Shown piece by piece: positions 33,138 through 44,618 of a stretch of DNA of 64,000 nt. The notes under the pieces are model-generated. The model did not search any database and was not told where the DNA came from. It saw only the letters and a program-made list of their open reading frames with translations. Location of the stretch: positions 124,001 to 188,000 of the forward strand of contig JAVXUO010001786.1 of assembly GCA_033065855.1 (NCBI GenBank), read 5' to 3'. Position numbers and translations under genes: made by a program. Position 1 is the first letter of the stretch. Every line of letters starts with the position of its first letter. The stretch comes from Escallonia rubra (lineage: Eukaryota > Streptophyta > Magnoliopsida > Escalloniales > Escalloniaceae).

Positions 33138-33665
33138 TCAATCGTCTACAGTAGTGTCCTTCGGGACTAAGTTAAATATTGTGCATGGTTCGGCCCTCTT
33201 GATGATGGTTAGCATTCGCTGCTCACCGTCAACCTCTATCTTTGACGTGATCGTGGCCAAGTTATCCGCATATCTGTTGTGGCACCCGTTGTGATGTTCA
33301 TATTGGACATGGCCAAGTCTTCCTTCCAAGTGTCACACCAAGGCATGGTAAGGTGCCAAGGCTGGCTCCTTGACTGCGAACTCTCCGTCAGCCTGCTTCA
33401 TGATCAAGTTTGATTCTCTTTTCACACATAATGATTTAGCCCCCATACTGGTAGCCAGCATGAGGCCAATGACGAGTGCCTCATACTCAGTTTCATTGTT
33501 AGATACCAGGAATGTAAGCTTGAAGGATAGGGATGTGGTAACACCCTCTGGATTTTGAAGGACTATACCGGCACCCCATTGTCGGAGGGGTGCTCAATTG
33601 GGACCTTTGCTAATGGCTGAGCTGTCAAACTCAAGCGTCCATAATTCATCGATGTCGGTGATCAG
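33138..33665 (-). pseudogene. Archaeal-type RNase H (aRNH) domain of Tat element
   Basis: The minus strand reads LEFDSSAISKGPN, a TGA stop, GAGIVLQNPEGVTTSLSF, then SNNETEYEALVIGLMLA, KSLCVKRESNLIMKQADGEF and VKEP. NNxTEYEAL with its catalytic Glu and the KQ.GEF block are hallmarks of the second RNase H of Tat elements. The usual GDS Asp position reads RES here, a likely damaging change. It lies between RNase H and integrase, the known Tat order. Confidence 0.82.
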
Positions 33666-34960
33666 GGCTCTCCCCAGGCAATTGGTCTGAGGTCGGTTCA
33701 TATTTTTGGCGTGGGAAGAAGGCCAAAAGGTCTGTAAGTGCTTGGCTCCGTAGAGCGATAGGATTCTTGATAGATAAGCTGAACTCGGCTAATAGCAACA
33801 ACCAACGGGTAAGTCAGCCAGACAGGGCAGAGCGTGTGGGCATGTACCAGAGTGGATCAGCCTTGGTGACAAGTGTGATCTAGTGCGCCAAAAAGTAGTG
33901 TCTAGATTTCCATGAGGCATAAACCAAGGCTAAGTAGTGCTTCTCGAGCTCAGAGTAATTGGCTTCGGGTCCCCTGATTGGCCGACTGAGATAATAAACT
34001 GGACGCTCCACTTCATCCACCTCTTGGGCAAGCAATGCCCTTATGGACCTGGGCGTGAAGGTCAAGTAAAGAAAGATTGGGATACCTCGCTGTGGCACGA
34101 CCATGGTTTGCGGCGACATGAGGACCGCCTTGATCTGTTCAAATGCTTGTTGTTGGGGAGCACCCCAATTCCACGGTGTGCTCTCGCGCGTCAAATGCTG
34201 GAAGGGTGTGATAAGTTCGGCCAAGGCAGGGATGAATCGGCGGAGGTAAGAAACCTTGTTGAGGAAGCTCTTCAATTGTTTGGTGCTCTTGGGAGGGGGC
34301 ATCTCTTAGATGGAGGCGGCTTTAGAAGGGTCAATGTCGATGCCCTGTCGACTGACCAAGAAGTCAAGGAATTTGTCGGAGGAGACTAAAAAAGGCACAT
34401 TTCAGCGGGTTCATCCGCATATTGTACTGGCGACAACGATCAAAAACTTTTCGGAGGTCAGTAAGGTGATCACTTTGCTTCTTAGACTTGATGATGAGAT
34501 CGTCGACGTAGTCTTCCACTATATGGTGTATCATGTCGTGGAAGATGGCTATCATCGCCCTTTGATAGGTAGCATCCACATTTTTGAGACCGAAGGGCAT
34601 GACTTTCCAACAAAAGTTACCAATGGGAGTTCAGAAGGCTGTCTTGGCACAGTCGTAAGGATTCATCCGAATTTGGTTGTAGCCGGCAAAGCCATCCATG
34701 AAAGACAAGGTTTCGTGTCCCGCGGCAGCCTCCATGAGCATGTCGATGTTGGGCAGTGGAAACTCGTCTTTGGGGCATCCTTTGTTCAAGTCCTGAAAGT
34801 CAATACAAACGCGGACTTGGCCGTTCTTCTTTTGTACAGGGATGAAATTAGCCAGCCATATGGGATGAGCGATAGGCTCAATGAAACCAGCCTGCAGAAG
34901 TCATTCTATCTCTTGCTTGATCTTCAACTCGAGCTCAGGGTGAAAAGACCGCGAATGTTA
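33666..34960 (-). pseudogene. Reverse transcriptase and RNase H of Tat element
   Basis: RT blocks on the minus strand include ANFIPVQKKNGQVRVCIDF, LNKGCPKDEFPLPNID, SFMDGFAGYNQIRM, VMPFGLKNVDATYQRAM and YVDDLIIKSK, the catalytic YVDD box near 34495. Next come the connection (STKQLKSFLNKVSYLRRFIP, WNWGAPQQQAFEQIK) and RNase H-like sequence (FLYLTFTPRSIRALLAQE, RPVYYLSRPI, YSELEKHYLAL). Stops occur near 34915, 34635 and 34304. The large plus-strand frame across this region is its antisense shadow. Confidence 0.9.
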
Positions 34961-36217
34961 TCGAATGGGGATGGAGCCGGTAGCAATGTTGAGATGGTGT
35001 GTCACCAAGGCAGGGTCCAATCTAGGCATCTCATTGTAACTCCATGCCAATACATCGTGATATTCACTAAGGAGGGTAACCAATTCCTCTTTTCGGCCCG
35101 AGGCCAGTTTTGTGCCAATGTACGTCAGTCGTGGTTCCTCGTCTGGGTCAACCAGTTTGATTTCTTCAAGGTCTTCTGCCTGTGGTCGAGGGCCGTCTTC
35201 ATAGCAAGGTCGGCAGCGCTTGGAGTAAGTTCGGGGTCTGGAGGGCAATGCTCGGCCGCGCAGCACCATTCAGTCTCCATGGGCGGGTCAGGTCGAGGGG
35301 GTCAGATGACGGACCACCTGGCACCCCCGTACACCGTCATAATTGGTAGATCACTTTGTCATCTTTGACGATGCATTGGAAGGTTGGTTCGGCCTTTTGC
35401 TTCTTGGGCTTGAGGGATGAAGGCGATGAGTGGTTTTGTTAGCCGGCGGTGGTACTGAGGTCGACCCCTTGTTCTTGTTACTTTGCTTGGCTTTGGCTTT
35501 GGGAGGCTTATTTTCACACAGCTCGACCCAATTTGGCAGTTTGGTCGAATGGATGTGAATAGCATTCTCACCATCCTCGGCAAGCTCGGTGAAGAAGGAA
35601 GCCTCGGCGAAATAAGATTCGGCACATTCGAAGGGGGCCTTGGTTGCGGGGATTGTCATCACTACCTCATGTCCCACAGGACCGGCCACCAATTTCACAC
35701 ACAGGTGGTACGTCGAGGGAACGACCTTGTTGACATGGCTCCAAGGTCGACCGAGTAGGAGGTGGAAGGCTGACTCGTTGTCTATCATGTGGAAGGTAGT
35801 GTCGCAACGGACAGTTTTGACCATAAGGTCGACAGTGATATGGTCAAGGGTCGACAGGGGACCCTGCCTGAAGCCGGTGATCTTGATGGGGCCGCGAATG
35901 ATTTTCTTGGGGGAATGCCCGCCCGTTGCAAGGTGATGAGAGGTATGATGTTAATTGAGGCACCGCAGTCTACTAAGGCGCGACGAAAGCCCGTGCCATT
36001 AATGGTGCATTCGAGAAACAACGGCCGGTTGTGGTGTTCGACCGGCGGTGAGTCCTCGTCCGCGAAAACCAATGCAGTATAAGGGATATGTCTGAGCTCG
36101 GCTTGAGCAGCGAAGCATTCGGGACCGAGGCCTATGGTGACCTCGATCAGACAGTTCGAGAGGTAGGTCCGCGCCGCGGGTGAAAGCCCCATTTCATAAA
36201 AAAAAGCCTTTAATTTT
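34961..36217 (-). pseudogene. Protease and RT-leading region of Tat element
   Basis: The aspartic protease block ALVDCGASINIIPLITLQRA lies near 35950-36010, with the Tat-style DCG in place of DSG. A downstream part contains FHMIDNESAFHLLLGRPW in another frame, so a frameshift lies between about 35830 and 35920. 34958-35269 carries the segment that precedes RT (LAWSYNEMPRLDP). The protein would mature the gag-pol polyprotein. Confidence 0.82.
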
Positions 36218-38032
36218 TTACATTTGCCCAAATGAGGATGTTGGATGAGTGGCAGGAGGCGCGCCAGGTGCAACTGTTGGAATGGCCTCCGTCGAGGCTT
36301 CGGTGATGACAGGCTCGACATGGTCAGTGATGGCCATGAGCACTTGATGCTCCCTGTTGTTGTGGCCATGGTGTGGGTAAGGGTGCCCAAGCACATCGTT
36401 GTTCTTCCGTAACTTTAGGTCGCCTGTCGTGACCTTCCTTGCAAAGATAGCTCTCAACCCATTGCAGTCTTTGAGATGATGTCCAAGAGCTTGATGGTAA
36501 GGGCAGTTGTTAGGTCTGGCCTTCCTTGATGGTAAGGGCAGTAGTCAGGTGCGGGCTTTCATTGCCTTCACTTTTCAGAGCGTCAGTCTCCATCTTGGAA
36601 CTAACGCTTGAAACCGTTGTAGCTGTTGTTGTTGTTACTCTGAGTGTCGAATGTGTCTGCTAAGGCTAGCAGTGCATTCTGCGGGCAAGGCTTCCATGGC
36701 TTGATAGGGCCGACCGACTCGTAAGTACGACAGGCTGTTTCCTTGAGGTGTCCCCATGACCTCAACTGCATGTTCTCGATATGCACCTGGTAGATGTCAC
36801 TCATGTTTTTTATGCATATGGAACCAATGTCTCATCCTTACTAAAATCTGTACACTCGAGGCATTTAAGGTGGAAACGGTGCACATGTTTGTTTAAGTCG
36901 TCACTGGGATTCTGGCTTATGCCAGCGATATCCACTATGGTGACTCTTTCAGCTTCGTAGTGGAATTTGTCAAAGAATAGCTGGACCATTTCACTCCAAG
37001 AATGGACAGTCCCCGCAGGGATCTGATGGTACCAAGTGTATGCCAAGACGGTGAGGGACTTGTGAAACTCCCTTAACTTCTAACTATCGCCCAGGCCATA
37101 TTGCTCCAATGAGCCGGCGAATCTTATTAAGTGCTCACGGGCGTTGCCCTCACGTCCGTTAAAGAGTACAAATGTGGGTTGCTTGTATTTGAGTGGGTAT
37201 GGTGTGATGGCTATGTCGTTGGCATATGGCGCATGGCCTGTCAGTCGGGCTGATGAGTCGAATGCAAAATTCTGTGACAGTCGGTGGAGGAGTACATCGA
37301 AGTCTGACTTGGTGACGTAGTGGGGGGATGGTTCTTCATGGCCAACCAAGGGATGGTGGCTGGCTAGGCCACCGCGAGCCCCCGAGCCCCCAGACGGGGC
37401 AACTTGATGAGCATGAGCAACAAAAGGATGATATATGACAGGTGCTGGTAATGGCAAGTGTATGGGGGCATGGGTGGGTGGGGGAGACATATCGACCACT
37501 TGACTGGTTGTTAGATGTTGTTCAGTTGGGTATGGATTAGGCTCCATCTCAATGGATTCGTGAGTTTCGGAAGAGCTTTTGGCTGGCACATGTTGAGGTG
37601 CGACAACAGGGAGGACCTGTTGCAACATGGGTCCAAGGTCTGCTTGTGGTCTGTGTGATGGCATCACGAGATACGATGTGTCAGCTACAGGTGGTGAAGA
37701 TGTCGCGAGTCCTATCGCTAAGGGTCTGGACGTTCTAGGCGGCGGTGGTCGCGACATTGGGGCCTGAGCGGCGTCAAGAACCGGCCCAGGTCTTGTAGGC
37801 TGGATCGGTGAGACGACTTGCTGTGAGGCCAACGCCTGTATGGATTTTTTCATTTCCATGATGGCGACCATAAGAGTGGTCTGCGAGTCTTGTAGGTTGG
37901 CTTAATGGGAGTAAGCTGATGGATGGCAGCACTGGCTACAACTTGTACGTCAGGTGCAGTCGTTAGTGGCTGGCCTTGAAGACGCACGGTGCTAGTCTCC
38001 TCTTGTTCACCAAAGTGGTCCTCTTCTTGCAC
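36218..38032 (-). pseudogene. Gag of Tat element, broken
   Basis: Pieces match the intact gag at 48329-49969: VRLQGQPLTTAPDVQ at the start, KYKQPTFVLFNGREGNAREH, AYTWYHQIPAGTVHSW, FDKFHYEAERVTIVDIAGI and CLECTDFSKDETLVP. This is the capsid (retrotransposon gag) domain. Frame changes at about 37860, 37060 and 36807 and a repeat near 36500-36540 show decay. Gag would form the particle that packages element RNA. Confidence 0.88.
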
Positions 38033-38132
38033 AATATGGATGAGGCCCTGGTTGGTAGCCCTCGTAGTTCTCTATTGCACATGCATGGTGACCGAGTGTG
38101 GAAGGCAGGCAGACTGCAATGCAATGCTCACC

Positions 38133-38150
38133 TCCCCAGTAGAGTCGCCA
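38133..38150 (-). other. Tat primer binding site
   Basis: On the minus strand TGGCGACTCTACTGGGGA lies 3 bp beyond the LTR end. The TR-GAG copy at 50113-50130 differs by one base. The tRNA it pairs with was not identified with confidence. Confidence 0.7.
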
Positions 38151-38153
38151 AAA

Positions 38154-38878
38154 TGATGCCAAGGAAAGTGAGTTTGTACCTACGTGGAGGTGCCACAAAG
38201 GCTGCAGTCCGAGTGAGCTTCCAAGTATGCAAATTGAGGAGACAGTGGAGTAAGGGCAGAGAGCAAGACTTCCCAGACAGGCCGTGAGGAGTGGCAGTAC
38301 TGCGGAGACACGGCGGAGACGAACAGGTCCGACAGTCAGCAATCTAAGCTAAGGTCCGAGTCAGGATCCAATGTCACGGTCAAATGTTGTGTCCACTTTG
38401 TGTTTCTCTCTCTAAAATCCAAGAGCTCTCAAAATCTAGAGTGAGAAAGTGATTTGTGAAATGAAAAAGTTCTCCCCTTCAATGAGTTCAACAGTCCACT
38501 ATTTGTAGGCAAAAGTATGCATGTGTCATCAAGTGCCACATGTCGTCCCCTCGGAGTGACACGTCACTAGGGGGTCCAAAAATACCGATTATTCGTTGGA
38601 TTGTCGGTTCCCAAATTTGCGCTACATGTCCCACACAACATCGCTTTACCTGTCTGAGAAGAGTGACCACACCATGACAGCATGATCAGAGTAAGCCTGT
38701 TGCCTCAGCCACCGGTCTAAGCCCTAACTGAATCCCACAAGGTGCGTCAAGAGACGAGTAGAAAACCTGACAGCGGTGAGGGTCGCCCTGTAGCCAACTG
38801 CCATGTGGACTAGGCGCGATGCCCTCCAAAGACCTGTTCCAGTCCCCGAGTGACCCGGGGGTCATCGTCCTTGGGGCG
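38154..38878 (-). repeat. 5' LTR of Tat element, truncated
   Basis: It begins on the plus strand TGATGCCAAGGAAAGTG like the other family LTRs and stays alignable to about 38878 (GACCCGGGGGTCATCGTCC). It then changes abruptly. The TATA site is degraded (ACTATTTGTAG near 38500). It lacks the 169-bp array, which would lie beyond the break. Confidence 0.85.
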
Positions 38879-40088
38879 CTTATTTTTAGAGCTTATTTAC
38901 CCCCCCCCCCCCCCAAGCTTGGACCATTTCATATTGAAAAGAAAAAGAAAAAAAATCCCACTAGAATTAAAACCCTGAAAAGGGCAGTTTAGGCAAAAGT
39001 TAGGACAAAAAAAAAACAAAAAACAAAAAAACCTCCAAAGAATGTAGGTTTGCATGAGTCTTCCTTGGGATAAGCATCACCAATGAATGACGGCCATCGA
39101 TTTTCCAACACATATCATCCTAATTACCCTATACTAACATTTTATCACTTGCTAACCCTTTGTGCTTAAATAGTGTAGCCTTTCTTTCTGGAAGCGTATA
39201 TTTCTAACCTTAGGGCAAGTAGTCTCTTCATGTGTACCTCTGACCTAAGTATTGGTTTAAAGTCAACTCCACACTTTTTAAGGTTTCCCCTAATAGGAAC
39301 CAAAGTCTTGAATATACATGAGGAGTGGAATCATGAGGGTAGCTTGTTTGATCTCGAAAGCAAAAACAAATGTTGAAAAAAAAAAGGAAGGTTGGAGAAG
39401 GATTGGTAAAGTTTAACGCATAGAATTTCCATTGATTGAGTTCGAAGGATGATATTCAACAGATCCAATTTGAACTACGTCTGACCTGGTTCGCTTAAGG
39501 GCGATACGTAGGTTGCTTAGTCACCTTCTAGTCTCGGTCTTCATGGGCACACACTAGGAGCTTTGCTTTCATATTTGATTTTTTTATCATATTTACCATT
39601 TGTTTCTTAGCCCACATCCTGGCTTACATTGTGTCCAATGTAAAGTCCTCCTTGCGGTTACCCTCATTCAAGAGAGAAAGGTTCTCCCACATTTTGAGGA
39701 GGTAAAAAAAATCAAAAAATATATAAATGAGAAAAAAGAAGATACTGGTTCATGCACTTTTTTTTAGCATGCTGACATGATATGTTGAACTTTATATTGT
39801 CTTGTTGGATGACCTTTCGACTCTTGATTTCTCCAAACTTGATGTGTTCACATCCATGTGGCCTGACGAGGATCCACTAATCTTCATGACTTATCTGCCC
39901 TACCCTACCCCGTACCGCAACCATGCTTTGTACGAGAGTTTAGTATCTTTGCCACCACTTCAATGATTGTATCAGAGACCTTATATCTATCTTGTGCCTT
40001 TCTATCACGCACGTGATAGTCATGTACTTTTTGCTCAGCCTAGTCATATTCACTGACTTGTTAGCTAATCCTTGGCCCGGAACCCAAT
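38879..40088 (+). mobile_element. Orphan retroelement-like non-coding fragment
   Basis: It opens with a C run near 38900 and is A-rich. The phrase TTTGAACTACGTCTGACCTG with GATACGTAGG at 39467-39515 resembles plus-strand untranslated sequence of Tat/Ogre-type elements as I recall them. No LTR, ORF or duplication was found, so the origin is uncertain. Confidence 0.4.
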
Positions 40089-40547
40089 TGTAATATCTGG
40101 TACTTTTCAAGCGGTTTAAAATAATCATATGTACTTCAAAGAATAAACAGACGATAATTTTGAGTAATGCTTGGGTAGTAGTAGAGTATGGAAGCTTAAA
40201 ACGATTTTGGGGTTAAAACATAATTTTGAAAACTTTTAGGGCCATGTTAATTTTCAAAAAATGGCACGATAGGTATCAAATTTTAGAGAAATTTTTCTTA
40301 AGAAAATGCCACCACCTACTTGGTTATGTGATGACTAATTTCATTATAATATAATCTGGTGGGCATTTAATTCTTTAGAAAATTAAATGAAAGGAAAACT
40401 GAAGAAAAGAAAGAAAGGAAATTTGGGGGAAATAAAGGAAAAGCAGAACATAGAAAAGAAATAGAAAAATGGAGAAAGGAGTAATAGTTTTGGGTAGGAG
40501 GAAAAATATATGTATGTGTGTGTGTGTGTGTGTGTCTATATATATAT
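40089..40547 (+). mobile_element. Tekay-like LTR B, part 1
   Basis: It starts TGTAATATCTGG and matches, inverted, 58380-58644: shared phrases include CGATAATTTTGAGTAATGCT and GCCACCACCTACTTGGTT. It runs into a GT/TA microsatellite where the foldback element inserted. It continues at 42154, and again at about 54481. Confidence 0.78.
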
Positions 40548-42153
40548 GGGTTAATGACAAAATTGTCCCCTGAGGTTTACACGTATTTGCACTTTGCTCC
40601 CCGTGTTTACAAATTTTGCAACAGTGTTCCATGAGGTTGACAAAACCATTGCAAACAGCTCCAAAATTGGATGGCCGTCTAAATTCGGACGTTAAGTCCG
40701 CATGTGCTGTGCACATGCCATTTTGGCATGGGTAGATCTGTCATTTCGCCTAGGGTTAAATACAAAACTGTCCCATGAGTTTACACATTTTTGCAAGTCG
40801 CTCCCCGTGTTTTCAACTTTTGTAATAATGTTCCCTGACCTTGACAAAAACATCGTAAACGAGTCCAAAATTAGATGTTTATTTAAAATTGGACGTTAAA
40901 TCCGTACGTAATGCGCGCTTGCTTTTTGGCATGTGAATATTTGTCAATTTTCACCTCATCTCCCTTTCCATTTAAAAAATTTGTAACTATTGTTGCCATA
41001 ATTTTAGTTTATCACATGTGAGTAGAAAATAAATTCTACACCTTATAAAACTCTACTTAATCAATGTATCATCGTATTAGGATTTAATTTTAACTATTAA
41101 CACCTTAAAAATACTTTAATATGTATAAAAGAATGTAAAATATTTTTATAAATGAAGTCATATCACTTTGTAAATTATTTTTGAAATATCTTTATTTATG
41201 AATTATATATTTTTTATTTACGATTTTCAATTTTAAATTTAAAGTCAACTTTGATTTATTATTCTCAATTTAAATTTAAAAACATAGAGAAAGGGAGATG
41301 GGATGAGAGGGGACATATATTCCCATGAGGTTTAAATTTAAAGTCAACTTTTTGACATGGAAATATTTGTCAATTCTCATCCCATCTCCCTTTCTCTATG
41401 TTTTTAAACTTAAATTGAGAATAATAAATCAAAGTTGACTTTAAATTTTAAATTGAGAATCGTAAATCAAAAATATATAATTCACAAATAAAGATCTTTC
41501 AAAAATGATTTACAAAGTGATATGACTTCATTTATAAAAATATTTTACATTCTTTTATACATATTAAAGTATTTTTAAGGTGTTGATAGTTAAAATTAAA
41601 TCATAATATGATGATACATTGATTAAGTAGTGTTGAATTGATTAAGTAGAGTTTTATAAGGTGTAGAATTTATTTTCTACTCAGATGTGATAAACTAAAA
41701 TTATGCCAACAATAGCTACAAAATTTTTAAATGGAAAGGGAGATGAGGTGAAAATTGACAGATATTCACATACCAAAAGCATGCGCGCATTACATGTGGA
41801 TTTAACGTCCAATTTTAAATGAACATCTAATTTTGGACTCGTTTGCAATATTTTTGTCAAGGTGAGGGAACATTATTGCAAAAGTTGAAAACACGGGGAG
41901 CGACTTGCAAAAATGTGTAAACTCATGGGACAGTTTTGTATTTAACCCTAGGCGAAATGACAGATCTACCCATGCCAAAATGGCATGTGCACAGCACAGT
42001 CGGACTTAACGTCCGAATTTAGACGGCCATCCAATTTTGGAGCTGTTTGCAATGGTTTTGTCAACCTCAAGGAATACTATTGCAAAAGTTATAAACACGG
42101 GGAACAAAGTGCAAATACGTGTAAATCTCAGGGGACAGTTTTGTCAGTAACCC
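40548..42153. mobile_element. Foldback Mutator-like element with doubled terminal repeats
   Basis: GGGTTAATGACAAAATTGTC at the left and its near complement ending GTCAGTAACCC at the right begin inverted arms of about 770 bp that meet around 41310-41370. Each arm holds two diverged tandem copies of the terminal sequence: 40548-40740 and 40745-40930 share CTCCCCGTGTTT, and both contain a GTTCCxTGAxxTTGACAAAA phrase. TATATATAT on both sides fits a 9-bp duplication but lies in a TA microsatellite. No transposase is present, so it is non-autonomous. The mirrored ORFs at its ends are artefacts of the inverted arms. Confidence 0.82.
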
Positions 42154-42625
<472 letters not shown>

Positions 42626-43035
42626 TGTTAGACCCCGCATATTTAAATTGCTTATAAAAACAATAAAAAAAATAGAGAGTTTGGGAACGTAATGGGTATT
42701 TTGCAATTTTTATTAGTTTAGGAATATAAATATATTTCTTTTAGGTTATTGATCCTTTACGTATTATATATTCTCCAAGAACCTTAAGAGCACACCAAAT
42801 TTCAGAAGAGTCTCCAAAGAATTCCTAGGAAGAGTCTTCTTGAGATTTGCAAATTAATTTGAGGTAAGAATATAATTCGATTATTGAATTGAGATTCATA
42901 GTAGGAATCCTGCGAATTTTCTTTGTTGTTAGAACCTAATTGGAATCTTTGGGTATGTTAATTTTTAGGGCTTTTGATAATTTGGATTGAGAAGATCAAC
43001 ATTTTGGGTTTACTCTTGCATTTAGAGGTAAGGGT
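42626..43035 (+). mobile_element. LTR C, part 1
   Basis: It starts TGTTAGACCCCGC, a typical plant LTR start. It is interrupted after AGGGT by the TR-GAG and continues at 52684. The whole LTR is about 2.0 kb. Confidence 0.72.
43031..43035. repeat. TR-GAG target-site duplication AGGGT, left copy
   Basis: AGGGT directly precedes TGATGCC and matches 52679-52683. Confidence 0.95.
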
Positions 43036-43363
43036 TGATGCCAAGGAAAGTGGGTTCGTACTTACGTGGAGGTGCCACAAAGGCTGCAGTCCGAGTCAGC
43101 TTCCAAGTATGTTGATGTGAGACACAGCAAGGGTGGAACAAGGGCAGAGACCAAGGGCTTCCCAGACAGAGCTTGAGGGTGGCAGTGCGGCGAGGGCGAT
43201 AGCGCAGGATGGATATACGACGACAGTCACAGTCCGATGCTTAGGTCCAAAGTCAGGGTCCTGTATGTTTCTCTCTCTAGGATTCTAGAGTGAGAAAGTG
43301 AAAATGTGAGAGTGAAGAAGAAGTCCAACTTCCATGTCCTGTCCAAATGAATTCTCAAGACCT

Positions 43364-43372
43364 CTATTTATA
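43364..43372 (-). promoter_or_regulatory. LTR TATA box TATAAATAG
   Basis: This consensus plant TATA box on the minus strand is preserved at 50460-50468 and 23406-23414. It lies about 30 bp downstream (minus sense) of two ACGT-core elements. Confidence 0.7.
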
Positions 43373-43401
43373 GAGATTGAGATGATGATGTCATAAACCG
43401 A

Positions 43402-43430
43402 CACGTGGCGCTCCCCGGGAGTGACACGTC
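43402..43430 (-). promoter_or_regulatory. ACGT-core (G-box / ABRE-like) elements in the LTR
   Basis: GCCACGTGTCGG and TGACGTGTCAC on the minus strand sit just upstream of the TATA box; the same pair is at 50498-50526 and 23444-23472. CCACGTGTC is the form bound by plant bZIP factors in stress and abscisic-acid responses. Activity is inferred. Confidence 0.6.
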
Positions 43431-43779
43431 ACCGGGGGGTCCACGGGTGCCGGTGCTCCACGGACTGTCGAATCGCATATTCATCCGGCCTGCCCCGCAC
43501 AGCGTCGCTCTGTCTGTCTGGAAAGACTGGCTCCCACCGCATCGGTGTGGCCAGAGAACCCCCTTGATCTAGCCTCCAATCCAAGCCCTTGCGGAGTCCC
43601 ACAGGCCTGGCAGCGGTGGGGAAGACCCGACGCCCAACTGCCAGGTGAACTAGGCGCGATGCCCTCCGAAGACCTGCTCCCGTCTCAGAGTGACCCGGGG
43701 GTCATAGTCCCTAGGGGTGCCGACGCAAGCCCCCAGTGCCGGAGCACGTAGGCCAGTCACGCAGACACCCTGACGAAGA

Positions 43780-44618
43780 TAGTGTCCCGGAGGAGTCGCC
43801 TATCCCCGCGGGCCAAGGTAGCATCCCGGAGGAGCCGTCTACCCGGCCGGCCAAGGTAGCATCCCGGAGGAGCCGTCTACCTGGCGGAAGGGGAGTTGAA
43901 GAGCTCCCTGGCAGAGATAGTGTCCCGGAGGAGTCGCCTATCCCCGCGGGTGAGTCCTTATGCCGGAGCACTCGGAGCATGTCAAGGTAGCATCCTGGAG
44001 GAGCCGTCTACCCGACTGGCCGAGGTAGCATCCCGGAGGAGCCGTCTACCTGGCGGAAGGGGAGTTGAAGAGCTCCCTGGCAGAGATAGTGTCCCGGAGG
44101 AGTCGCCTATCCCCGCGGGTGAGTCCTTATGCCGGAGCACTCAGAGCATGTCAAGGTAGCATCCCGGAGGAGCCGTCTACCCGACTGGCCGAGGTAGCAT
44201 CCCGGAGGAGCCGTCTACCTGGCGGAAGGGGAGTTGAAGAGCTCCCTGGCAGAGATAGTGTCCCGGAGGAGTCGCCTATCCCCGCGGGTGAGTCCTTATG
44301 CCGGAGCACTCAGAGCATGTCAAGGTAGCATCCCGGAGGAGCCGTCTACCCGACTGGCCGAGGTAGCATCCCGGAGGAGCCGTCTACCTGGCGGAAGGGG
44401 AGTTGAAGAGCTCCCTGGCAGAGATAGTGTCCCGGAGGAGTCGCCTATCCCCGCGGGTGAGTCCTTGTGCCGAAGCACTCAGAGCATGTCAAGGTAGCAT
44501 CCCGGAGGAGCCGTCTACCCGACTGGCCGAGGTAGCATCCCGGAGGAGCCGTCTACCTGGCGGAAGGGAGTTGAAGAGCTCCCTGGCAGAGATAGTGTCC
44601 CGGAGGAGTCGCCTATCC
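43780..44618. repeat. 169-bp tandem array in TR-GAG 3' LTR (5 units)
   Basis: Units start at 169-bp steps (GGCGGAAGGGGAGTTGAAG at about 43883, 44052, 44221, 44390 and 44559). Each unit contains three copies of CCCGGAGGAG(C/T)CG(C/T)CTA. Because 169 is one more than a multiple of three, ORFs run through the array in every frame and are not genes. Confidence 0.95.

Larger units (their letters stand above)
28767..38878 (-). mobile_element. Truncated Tat-lineage Ty3/gypsy element with antisense ORF
   Basis: Reading right to left: 5' LTR piece (38154-38878), primer site, gag, protease, RT, RNase H, archaeal-type RNase H, integrase, then an antisense gene on the plus strand. Presence of the extra RNase H places it in the Tat lineage. 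The 3' LTR is missing because the left edge abuts LTR D at 28766, and the 5' LTR is cut at about 38878. Many stops and frameshifts make it inactive. Gag, primer site and LTR match the TR-GAG at 43036-52678, so it represents the coding partner of that family. Confidence 0.9.

Noticed and set aside
34310..35368. 352-codon plus-strand ORF
   Set aside because: It is the antisense shadow of the RT region; the minus strand shows clear RT motifs including YVDD.
43736..44497. Series of 84-137 codon plus-strand ORFs (also 50641-51612)
   Set aside because: They are the 169-bp repeat read in shifting frames; 169 is not a multiple of three, so every frame stays open. No domain and no conserved start.
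43780..44618. CRISPR-like array
   Set aside because: Spacers are not unique, units are 169-bp tandem repeats, and the context is a plant retroelement LTR.
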